Both the position numbers and the translations under genes were made by a program. This document shows, piece after piece, positions 54,791-64,000 of a stretch of 64,000 bases of DNA (within the stretch, counting starts at the first letter, position 1; the number at the start of each line of letters is the position of its first letter). The notes below the pieces were generated by a model. It did not search any database and was not told where the DNA came from. It was given only the letters and a program-made list of their open reading frames with translations. Source of the stretch: Protoeuglena noctilucae (taxonomy: Eukaryota; Chlorophyta; Pedinophyceae; Marsupiomonadales; Marsupiomonadaceae); the NCBI GenBank assembly GCA_958009085.1, contig OY253685.1, positions 248,001 through 312,000 on the forward strand, written 5' to 3'.

Positions 54791-55535
54791 TTTGGCCGGC
54801 GAGGGCCGCGCGTCGGCCTCCAGCCCTAACCCTCCCATCCCTGCGCGGATGGCGTTGCGGACGAATCAAAATGTGTCACCGGTTGCTGCCCGTGAACACC
54901 CATGGACGCAGCGAGGTTCGTTAGTGCGAGGAGCACGAGGTTGCATGGAATGACCTCAGCGCAGTTGCTGTCCCAAGCATTGTATAGCGACCGCCCCACC
55001 CCAGCAAGACGTATCCAACACGTCAGATTGCCGCAGCGGCCAGACGCATCCCGCCCGGGGCCCACACGCAGTGCCCTCGCGCACACGCACCGTCTCGATC
55101 GCCCTTTCTATCGCCTGTCACGGCAACATGCGACACGGCCGGCCCCGCGGCATTCTTGTCCCCGTGTAAATCCGATAATTCCGATCAGGCGCTCGCAGTC
55201 GTGCGGCGCAGCCACTATCGGTTCCGAGCTGGTTTCACGCGATATCCCCTGCGAATCGGAGCCCTGCAATATCCCGAGAGAGCGATACCGCGTGCCGCGC
55301 TGCATCGTGCGTGGGGAAAACAGGAAAACAGCTGTCGGGGTGACACACGAGGGTTCTGGCATCAGAGACACGCTCTATCCGCCGATTCCCTTGCTTGATT
55401 GCACACTCTGACCGCTGCCGCACCTCCCTGCACGCGCGCACTTGCCTCTCGACGAGACTCGTCCTGACTTCTCAACCACCCTACCCCGTCGCTGCACTTA
55501 CCGAGTTTTGAACTGTGAATCCATAACCAAGCATC
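54791..55535. promoter_or_regulatory. Divergent promoter region, WDR44-like / one-helix protein
   Basis: About 700 bases between divergent starts (part may be WDR44-like coding if the ATG at 54838 is used). The open frame at 54902-55411 has no recognisable content. No RNA gene or repeat seen. Confidence 0.4.
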
Positions 55536-56429
55536 ATGGCGGCCCGTATGGTCTCCGTCGCGATCGGGGAGGGCGTCGCTGGGCTGAAGGGCACCCGGTG
55601 AGCGGCCACGACGGGCCCTTGGGCTCCCGCGTGTTCATTTACGTGCCTGTGGGCTGCTGGTAGGAATGCTGTCTTGCCCCCACGGCCGCACGAGGGCTGG
55701 GAGGGCAGGTCCTGGATGGCTTGGTGGTCGTGTGGCCGGGGCCTTTTCGCAGCGCGGCCGCCCCCGATGCTCGCGACGGCGGTCGCGTTGACAACACCGT
55801 CATCACCCATGTCGAGTGACTTGCGCGAGGCCGCCCCAAGCGCTGTGGGTGCGCGCGGGGGATGTCCGCACCAGCGACCTCAACCACGATGCTCCCCCTT
55901 GGTCTGTGGGCCCGCGTCGCCCGGCTTGCCCACCTCATGCGAGACACTGGATTCTTATCTGCCAACAGGAGCCAGAGGAGCCGGGTGGCGGCGGTGCGGG
56001 CGGCGTCCACGGCCGAGCCCGTGGGTGAGGCCACATCGTCCAAGGTGTCTTCCGTGTCCATCGAGTACCAGCGGCAACGGGCGAAGGAGATGACCAAGTA
56101 CTTCAACAGCCTCAAGGTGAGCCCCGCGATGGACGCCGCGCCGGGGTGGACGGCCTGCGCGCCTGTTGCCGAACGTTGCAGGCCTGGCCCGGGCCCCGCC
56201 GAGCGCGTGGGTCCCACCGGCATGTATTCCCACATCTGCGCAGTTTGAGAAGACTGTGGCGGACCAGCAGGTGTTCGGCTGGACGCGCAAGAACGAGATT
56301 GGCAACGGGCGATGGGTGATGATGGGCATTGCCATTGGCCTCCTGACGGAGCTTGCCACAGGGGTTAGCTTCCCGCAGCAGCTCGCTCTCATGGTCTCGT
56401 ACTTGGGGATTGCCGACATCTACGACTGA
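55536..56429 (+). CDS. One-helix light-harvesting-like (OHP/HLIP-type) protein
   Basis: Small thylakoid protein of the LHC-like superfamily; relatives help assemble or protect photosystem II. Three exons: 55536-55597, 55969-56116 and 56244-56429, both introns GT-AG, giving 131 residues. The first two exons join to a clean transit peptide (MAARMVSVAIGEGVAGLKGT then RSQRSRVAAVRAASTAEPVG). The mature part has QRAKEMTKYFNSLKFEK and one membrane helix with the chlorophyll-binding pattern ExxNGR (WTRKNEIGNGRWVMMGIAIG, LLTELATG). It ends VSYLGIADIYD. Only one such helix exists, so it is not a full LHC protein. OHP1, OHP2 or another LIL subgroup cannot be told by eye. Confidence 0.87.
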
Positions 56430-56488
56430 GAGGCCCACGTGGCGGTTTGAATGCGATGGGACGAGCGGTCTAGCACTGCGCCAGCCCT

Positions 56489-59400
56489 TCACAGTCCCGG
56501 GGCAGCGTCGACCTTGGCCCCCTTGCGCAGCACCCACAGCGCGTCCAGGTACGCCTCCACCCGCTCGTGGCCCAGGGCCGCCCGCACTGCGTCTTGCTGC
56601 AGAATCTCCGGGGACAGCCCGTGGGCCACCTCCATCAACAGCATCCACCAGGAGCTGCCTTCTGGGCAATCCTGGGGTCCCTGCGTGGAAAGAGACGGGT
56701 CAGTGAACCCATCAGCGTGGCTGGAGTACCACACACTGACCACGTGGATGCAGATGCTTTCCGCAGCCGCGGCGCCATCGCCCCTGAAAGCCTGTGTCCC
56801 TCGCTCACCCGCACTTGCGCGGCTGCCATGAGCTCCAGCACGGCAGCGGCGTAGGTGGCGCTGTAGGGCGGCCCGCACTGCGACAGGACGCCGTACAGCG
56901 CAAACTGGGCGTCGTCAGGCGCCGCCCTCCTTGCGAACGCCGACAGCCACTCCAGGGCCAGCCCCGAATTGTGCCTCGTAAGGACCTCCAGCACCAGCTC
57001 CACCATCGCCAGACGCGTGCCTGACTCGGTGCCGGGGCTGAGGCACACGTCCCTGCGTGCCAGGTGCCAAGCGTCACGTGGCAGGTTGCCGACGCATGCA
57101 GCTGAGTGACCGGACAAGCCTGTGGGGCATGCGGGACTGCACGCGCGCGCGCTCTTACCGGAACAAGGCGAGGACGTGGGCACAGAGCTGCGGCTGGGCC
57201 CCGTAGATGTGCTGGCCTGCCTTGCACATGGCCCGGGTGGTCGCCGGCGTCAGGAACTGCTCCCCTACCTCGTCCACGTGCCACATCATCTGCGTGAGGA
57301 TCATTGTGGGGTCTTGTGCGCTCCAGGGCTCATGTCGACGCACCAAGCAGGCGTGCGCCACTGCAGTCGCGTCACCTGGTGCAGCATGCCCGTGCACGCC
57401 GCTGGTAGAATGGTGGCCACTCCCAGGTCGTGGTCATGAGGCAGCACCCCGCTGATGGCCGCCCGCCCCACCTGCGCGCAATCGCACTTCGGTTTACGTC
57501 AATATACACACTGTCCGTCCCACAGTGTCTCTGCATCCTCGCCTGCCATGCCTGCCAGCAAACCAGACCGCTGCACCTGCACCCACACCAAGCACCTGTG
57601 CCGCCTTGTCAAGCACCGTCTCTGCCTCCTCCAGCGTCATCCGGAACGTCAGCTCCCCGCCTTCGCCACCGGGGTCGCCTGCATGCAAAGTCCACGTCAC
57701 GGGTGGACTGGGTGCTTTTGCGTCTACAGTACGGCCACAGGTACATATGCAGAGGCAGTTGCAAAAACCTTCACCGCCATACCCCTCCCTCACCTGCCCC
57801 CTCGTGTGGCCCTGCACCCCGCCCCCGCGTCGGCAAACCCTGCCCGTGTGTCCCCTCATTGCCGTTGGCTGCCCAGCCCCCTGGCGTCGCCCGGGCCGCC
57901 ACCGCAGCATGCTCCGTGTCTGGGTCGAAGAAGCAGTGAACTGGCAGTCGCGTCACACACAGCATGTGGCTGTATGGAACACAAGATGAGTTGCACGCTC
58001 ATCCGCCCGGGGGGACTGGCAGGGAAGCATTATTGATAAGACTGGACATGTAAGAGCAGAGCACGATGTCCACAGTCTGTATCCAGTAGTCTCGCGAACC
58101 CTTACCCGCACTGCACGCCAGCGCCAGGATCCTCCGTGCGCGCTGCTGGTCTTGCAGGGGCAGCTGCCTGGCTGGGTTGAAGAGCAGCGCCATGAGGTGC
58201 TGCAGGACGGGGAGGCGCTGGATGGCCGAGATGCTGGGCAGCGGCTGCCCACCGTCGCTGTGGGACGTGGAGGGGGCCTCGTCAGCAGCAACCTGCTGGG
58301 CACAACAGGGGCGTACACGGCATTTATGCAGGTATGCGATACGCAAAACACCCATGGTTGGTATCATCATCGACACCCACTGGCACGTCTGCCCCGCTGC
58401 TCTCACCGCGTCCCAGGCGCGTTCACGGTCGTCGGCCCTCCGCCCCTGTCGTGGGGTGCTGCCACGGGACCCTCGGCCCCCCCGGCCCCGCGGCGTCGGG
58501 GCTGCTTGCAAGCTCCCCGTGTCTGGGTCCGCGGAGGCGGTCGAGGGGAAGTAGAGGGACATGAGGCGTTGCAGGGGTCCGCTGGGGTCTGCAGGAGAGG
58601 CAAGGCCACGCGGTGCATCAAGCCAGGCCATGGACCATACCATGCAAGTCACGCAGGGCAAGCACGGGTGATGGCAACTTTCGGCGAAGGCCTCGCGCTC
58701 GCCTGCCCGGCTCTGCAGCAGCATGGCCGCCGCCTTGTGCGCTGCCCGGTCGACTTTGCCTATGTGCCGTGGCAGCAGCGCTGGGCTCAGTTGGCTGGCC
58801 TCCTGCCACACCCCTGGCCCCTGGGAATCCCCCACGGCGCGCTGAATGGCCGACGCCACCGCCCTGCGCGTATACAGAGAGGTCAGATGCCACGCCCGGC
58901 ATGCGCGGCACCGCACGCCCCCGTCGCCGCAGCTGCTGTGACTAGCAGTGTCACTCACCGGAAGGGACCCCCCAGTGGCATGTCCCCGAGTTTCGTCAAT
59001 ACCATGAGAGCGTATAGGTACGTGTGCTCGTCAGCCTTGGTCGCCATCTCAATGGCCGCCTCCGTGCCCAATGGGTCGCCGGACAGAGCCGCAGCCTCCA
59101 GGCGCGCCGCAAAGATGCGGCTGAACACATCGAAGAAGCCCGTCAGAGGGCCACCCACGCCGGCGACCTGCGAGGGCCAGGGAGCGCGGCGTGCACGACT
59201 GTCTGCCAAGCTGCCCTGGGCTGCTCAGGGCTGGGATGCCCAGGGGGGTGCCAAGTCTGCGCAGTCCAAGCTCTCACCTCTCTGGCGAAGCCAAGGGAGA
59301 GGATGCGCTGGATGGCGAAATTCAGGAGGAGGCACGTGCGATGCCGGCTGGACAGATCGTAGACGAGCTGCCGACCGTACGCGTCGTTCACGATCCCCTC

Positions 59401-60356
59401 GAGCCAGGGCGGCGGGCCCGATCCGCCCTTCTTGAAGATGCCCTTGAATACCCTGCGGCGGCAAGTTGGGAGAGCCGTGCTTCCAACTGCAATGGCCCAG
59501 GGGGCACGCGAGCAGCGGGCAGAGGGGCAGAGCAGTGCACTCACCGTGGGTCGAACTTCTCGAACGCCATCTCCTCGAGCATCGCAACCAGAAGGTTATT
59601 GCCAGCCTGCATGTTGAGGGAGTGCAATTGGATAAGCCTTTGCTGCGAGATTGAAGCAAAGGCCAGCTCTCGGCTGGCGCAGCTGGCGGAGCTCGATGCA
59701 GGCGTCTTGGAGGGACGAGCGCTCGTAGGCGAAAGATCTGCAAAGTATGTCAGGCCACGGTTGAGGAGGTCTGCGGGTGCGTCCTCGCCTCGGGGCTGTA
59801 GACGGCCTCGGGCGGGGCCTCGCCGGTGGCCAGCGCGAGCCACTGGCACGTGAGCTGCGCCATCTGGGCATACCCCACGTAGGAGTCCGCCAGCAGCTCC
59901 ACTGCTGTGTCGGGCTTGCCCCCGCGCTGCACGTATTTCCGCAGGACCTGCGAGGTGCGGTGCCCGTGCGCCCTGGTACCACGGACAGGCAGCATCCCGC
60001 CGCCCCTGGATCGCTACGGTGGTTACATATGCAATAGATGTATGCGTTGCAATGTTGCACGGCGACAAAGATCTGTTGCCGCGTCAGCGGGGATAGGCGT
60101 GCTTTGTTGGCCCCTTCCCTAACCTCCCTGCCGGCCCGGGAGCCGCGAAATCCACAGACATGGCGCGACAGGATAGAGCACGCGTCGGTGAAACGTTTTT
60201 CCCCCGTCCCTTCGCACAGGGCGCCCGGGAGCGCTCTGCATCGTGACGCGAACGGGCATGGGCGCATCTGCTCGCCTGGAGAATGTCGGGCTCCATGATG
60301 CAGTCAGGCTGACGCATCTGCTGCTCCAGTTGGAGCAGCTCCCGATCCGCGTCCAT
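56489..60356 (-). CDS. NELF-C/D (TH1) homologue, negative elongation factor subunit
   Basis: NELF with DSIF holds RNA polymerase II near promoters. Exon 1 (60356-60276) starts MDADRELLQLEQQMRQPDCI and ends MEPDILQ. After a GC-AG intron the frame continues VLRKYVQRGGKPDTAVELLA, DSYVGYAQMAQLTCQWLALA, then LLVAMLEEMAFEKFDPRRVF, KKGGSGPPPWLEGIVND, CLLLNFAIQRILSLGFA, FFDVFSRIFAARLEAA, ADEHTYLYALMVLTKLG, LQHLMALLFNPARQLPLQDQ, and the C-terminal AMVELVLEVLTRHNSGLALE. The stop is at 56489. These match TH1 blocks such as FDPRKADSIF, PAWLEQMI and GEHTYLFAQAMM in order and spacing. Twelve or so introns, three with GC donors (exon ends 60276, 59789, 58703). Identity is strong; the exon near 59640-59560 is the least certain. 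Confidence 0.85.
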
Positions 60357-60795
60357 CGATTCGCGCCCTGCCGCGCCCGGGGGCTGCCCGAGAAATCTCC
60401 ACAGTGGGGGCGACACGCAAGCGGACGCGATGAGGGCGGGGCGATGTTGTGTGATGGATCGAAGCAACAGTCAGGCCATGGCATATCTTGTGCTGTCCCG
60501 GGTCCCGGGCTGCATGTCTGGCGCGCGCCAGACCGCCTTGTCTGGCGCCGTCGTGGCTCGGTTACAGCGTGCGCCACACTGCGGTATATGCGTCAGTCAC
60601 TTGGCACGCTGCCTGGGTCACGCGGAGGTGCCCAGCGCGGCGTTCCTTTGCTCCCTGAGTGTTTGCACATGTGCACATTATTTTGCCGATGCTCCTGCGA
60701 GTGTAATTTGCAACCGCCATCACTTTTGATAGCAAGGATGTCGACTCCTCTTGCTTGACGCGGGGACGGCCCCAAGCTCTCTTGGAAATTCACTC
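60357..60795. promoter_or_regulatory. Divergent promoter region, NELF-C/D / Ser-Pro-rich gene
   Basis: About 440 bases between divergent starts. The part near 60640-60730 is A+T-richer than the surroundings. No RNA gene or repeat seen. Role inferred from position. Confidence 0.4.
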
Positions 60796-63700
60796 ATGGC
60801 GACCGCTGCAGTCGCGGAGGGCCTTGCAGCGGGCTCCGATGGCAAGGCCGACACGCCGGCGTCTCCGCTGCCGATGCTGATCCCCGGCTCGGTTGCTCCA
60901 GCGACGTGGCGCGAGGTGGAGGGACAGGCGCCCCCGCGGCGCACCACGGGAGTTCCATTGGTCGGCCCCATTCGCGTCCGCACGTCTTCGCTGCCAACGG
61001 AAGCTCGCACGGGTGCAAAAACGCGACCTCTTTACTCCCACAGGCGAGCGGGAACGGAAAGCGTGTCGAAAAGAAGCCGTGTAGCTCATTCCAATGGCTG
61101 CCTCTCACGCATGCGCACCCACACACTCGCAGGGCTCTGGCCCACGCCGACAAGGACAAGTTCGTTCTGCCAGAGACGCGAAGCTTCCTGGACATTCAGG
61201 GCCAGCCCCCTCACCGTGTGGCCATGCGGCACGCCCGCTCGCCCGCCCGGCCGGGGACCATGGCGTGGTTTGGCCTCCTGGGTGCGACCATGCCCGCACC
61301 GGAGGGGCACGCGCGCACAGACTCCGCAGGCAAGGGCTTACGCATCATGGCTCAGCAACCACTGCGCAGGGCATGTCGCAGTGTCTTTGGGAACAGCCAG
61401 CTCCCCAACCTCGCCTCACTGCGCCTCTCCTGGTCTCGTCCCCCGCAGCTGCAGCCCCGGCGCCCTCCCCTCCCAAGAAGCTGATCACCCGCCGCGTGTA
61501 CCACATGCCCTCCGAGAACCCCATGGTGCTTGTCATGGGGTACGAGTCGAAGGACTACGGACCTAAGGTCGACGCTGGGAGGCCCGCCAGTCCCCCGCGA
61601 GTGGGGGAGGTGCGCCCGGCCCGGACGCGGTCGGCCGCGGCGGTGATGACCCAGCCGCACGTGGCGCGCGACTCGGCAGCATATGAGCAGATGATTAAGA
61701 GGGCCTACGAGGCGCCGAAGAGCGGGGGAGGAGCCCCCACGCCCTTCATGCACCGCATCCTCGACCGCATGGCGCACCCGGGACTGGCGTTCCAGGTGGG
61801 CAAGGTGGAGCTGTCAGGTTTCCACCCTGTGCCGCACATCATCATAAGAGTCCTCGCGACCTCTCTCGCCACCTCTCTGGAGTCCCTGCCGCCCGCAGAT
61901 CTCCAAGCGCAGTGGGCGTCGCTTCAAGTACACGACTGACGTGGACGAGTACGCGACGCAGCACCGCGCCCACGTGCCCCTGCGCCCCGCACAGCCGGTC
62001 GCAGTGGCGGAAGAGGAGGGCACCCCCGACTGGGCCAGCGCCAACACCGACCCATTCCGCGTGTCGCTGACACGGCACTTCCTCACGGGCGGCAACGAGC
62101 GGCCGAGTTCGCCCTCATCTTACGCGCGATGGGACGGGAGCGGGGCGCTGGGGCAGGGAGAGGCGAGCGCGGAGCGGCCGGCTTCCCCACTGCTCCCGGC
62201 CGCCTTCCTGGGTGGTGACGGGGCAGAGGACGCGCCCACGACCTCGTTGCCTGACCCTGGATCAGAGACAGCCACGGGGTGGGCAGCGACGGGGCGTGAG
62301 GCACCGGCAGCTGCGGGGGCGACGGCGGGACTGGGGGTGGACGTGAGGGGGGCGTCGGCGTGGCGTTGGGGCGCGCAGGGGGCGGGGAGGAAGGAGGGCG
62401 AGGGCGCGGGAGATGGCGACGTGGTTGGGGCCGAGGTGCAGCTGGTGGAGGAGATGCGATTGGAGGACCCCAAGGTCCGCGACGAGGGGCTGAGGAGGGC
62501 GCGGTCGCAGGCGAGTGGAAAGGGAGGGTTTGACTCCTGGTTGGAGAATGACAGGGGAAGTGTAGCTGGCGGTACTGCGTTATGTCACGTGGTGAGCCTG
62601 CTGTTTCTTGTGGTCCAACACCCCCTGCCGAGCACCTGTCAACAATGATGAGAGGGCCACTCAACCCGCACATGCTTTCCGGTCCTCCGCAGACCTTCAT
62701 CATGACGCCCCCGGCGTCCCCCGGCTTCCTCCGCCTCTCCGCCCAGCAACTCAACTACGTGGCCCAGGCCGATCCCGCCGACGCGTCGCCAGAGCGCGTG
62801 CCAGAAATGCAGGGGGACCTCTACCCCGGGACAGGCGCCCTGGACCCCGCCCGGCTGCTCCCCGACTCGGCGCAAGGCTCGCGCGCCTCGCCGACGGGGG
62901 TGATTAGCAGAGGACACCCCACCGCCTGGCGACGCCCGATGTCAGCATCCAGCCTCAGCCCCACCCGCCACGCCTGGCCGGCGTCGGCCCCCGTCCGCAG
63001 CCGCGTCCCCGCTCCGTCCCGCCCCTTACCCGACGTGACCCTGGGCGCCGTCGACGGGGCCGCCAGTCTGACGGACGTGGCGGTGCCAGAGAGCGCCAGT
63101 CCCATGGGCAGCGATGCGGACGCCGCTGACACGCGCACACCCGACAGCCAGGGACAAGAGATGGACGGTTTCGGTGACGTGGCTGGGCCCATGGCTGCCC
63201 AGTCACGGCCGCAGTCGTCCGGCGGCCCACGGTCACGGGCAAGGGCCCTGCAGTCGCAGTGGGACCGGGGGACTGCCTCGCCGAGCGCCGTGGAGTCGCT
63301 GCAAGGGGAGGGGATGGGCGGTACGGAGGGAGTGGGTGTGGTGGGAGGAGCGGTGGGGCGCGGTGGGGGGGCGTCCCGACTCAGGCGCCCCTGGTCTGCG
63401 GCGGCAGTGGTGGACCGGGAGAGGAGTCGGGAGAGCGCAGACCACAAAGATGCAGCGGGGGGTAACGGTGAGGGGCGTGGCAGGACGACCGAGTGCTTTC
63501 CTTGCTGACTCCGCCCAATCTCTTCCCTCTGTCATTCCCATCCATCTGCGCCGCCCCCGCAGTCGCCGCAAGCGCCTTCCGGCCCCGTTCAGCCCAGCGC
63601 CCCGCCCCAGCAAAGACCTCCGGCGATGCATCCCCGTCCGCTCTGTCCAGGCACCCGTCCTGGCCCCATCGAGCCCCACACCGCGCGAGCCAGGCAGGGG

Positions 63701-64000
63701 CCACCACCTCACCACCTCGGGCCAGAAGCCCCCCGGCGTTCGGACTCGCATCGGCGCTGTCACCGAAGGAGAGACCTGGCAGCGGGGGCATCCAACGGGG
63801 GATCGAGACGGAAAGGATTGAGGGGCGCGGTCCGATGCGAGTGTCGGCGGCGAGCGTGCTGGAGGGCGAGGGGGCGCGGGTGGGGGACGCAGGGGGCCCC
63901 GTGGAGGGTGGAGTGAGGACGGGGGTGACAGCAGAGCGAGAGATGGGGCAGCCTGATCGGGGCTCGCCGGGCCGTGGAGTGGGCCGGCAGGAGGGGGGCT
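60796..64000 (+). CDS. Hypothetical Ser/Pro/Ala-rich protein, open at the right edge
   Basis: No family recognised. The start at 60796 gives MATAAVAEGLAAGSDGKADT. Later exons read DKDKFVLPETRSFLDIQ, then PPKKLITRRVYHMPSENPMV and LVMGYESKDYGPKVDAGRP with YEQMIKRAYEAPKSGGGAPT. After an intron it continues GRRFKYTTDVDEYATQHRAH and TDPFRVSLTRHFLTGGNERP, then TFIMTPPASPGFLRLSAQQL and long Ser/Pro/Ala/Gly/Arg-rich disorder. An exon beginning near 63562 (ASAFRPRSAQRPAPAKTSGD) stays open to the window end, so the gene is cut. Conserved-looking short blocks in the first half suggest a real protein; several exon joins are unresolved. No signal peptide or membrane helix is seen. Confidence 0.55.

Noticed and set aside
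1-64000. Mobile elements, virus-like elements, CRISPR arrays, prokaryotic operons
   Set aside because: No reverse transcriptase, transposase, integrase, capsid or terminal-repeat structure was recognised on either strand. The only long repeats are the 5S units and the 321-base duplication, and gene layout is eukaryotic.

Overview
This is a gene-dense piece of nuclear DNA from a photosynthetic green alga, most likely a chlorophyte of the trebouxiophyte (Chlorella-like) kind. Four things point there. The DNA is very G+C-rich. Almost every gene is split by short introns of about 60 to 350 bases. The proteins are eukaryotic (eEF2, uL11/RPL12, IMP4, NOP53, POP1, cytosolic-type glycyl-tRNA synthetase). 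Several proteins are of plastid type (TGD2-like MCE protein, CpIscA-like scaffold, N-acetylglutamate kinase, a one-helix light-harvesting-like protein, MutM-type FPG1). The placement is inferred from gene content; no species is claimed.

Layout, left to right: the 5' end of an unknown gene leaving the left edge (-); glycyl-tRNA synthetase (-); TBL1/HOS15-like WD40 protein (-); RPL12 (+); NOP53 (-); IMP4 (-); TGD2-like lipid transporter subunit (+); a plastid-type pseudokinase (-); an AIM24-family protein (-); two unrecognised genes (+, +); elongation factor 2 (-); N-acetylglutamate kinase (+); an EMSY-like ENT/Tudor protein (-); the RNase P/MRP subunit POP1 (+); CpIscA (+); a fusion of a hydroxyisobutyrate-dehydrogenase-like domain, a YgbK-type kinase and a class II aldolase (+); a GEN1/SEND1-like nuclease (-) bracketed by two copies of a repeat that each carry a 5S rRNA gene (-); FPG1 (-); a WDR44-like protein (-); a one-helix protein (+); NELF-C/D (TH1) (-); and a long Ser/Pro/Ala-rich gene (+) leaving the right edge.

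There is no operon logic. Genes are single units in divergent, convergent or head-to-tail pairs. Three products serve ribosome building (NOP53, IMP4, RPL12), two translation (GlyRS, eEF2), two RNA processing or Pol II control (POP1, NELF-C/D), and two DNA repair (GEN1-like, FPG1).

The strongest observations are these. (1) An unusually large share of introns begin with GC instead of GT. I can place 17 in recognised genes, out of roughly 120 introns, nearly all with the exon/intron consensus AG|GC(G/A)AG. (2) An apparently exact 321-base tandem duplication inside the fusion gene contains a whole intron and keeps the frame open, so exon skipping could hide it. (3) Two 5S rRNA genes lie in near-identical repeat cores with diverged flanks around one nuclease gene. 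(4) There is a NELF-C/D homologue in a green-lineage genome. I recognised no mobile element, virus-like element, CRISPR array or tRNA gene.
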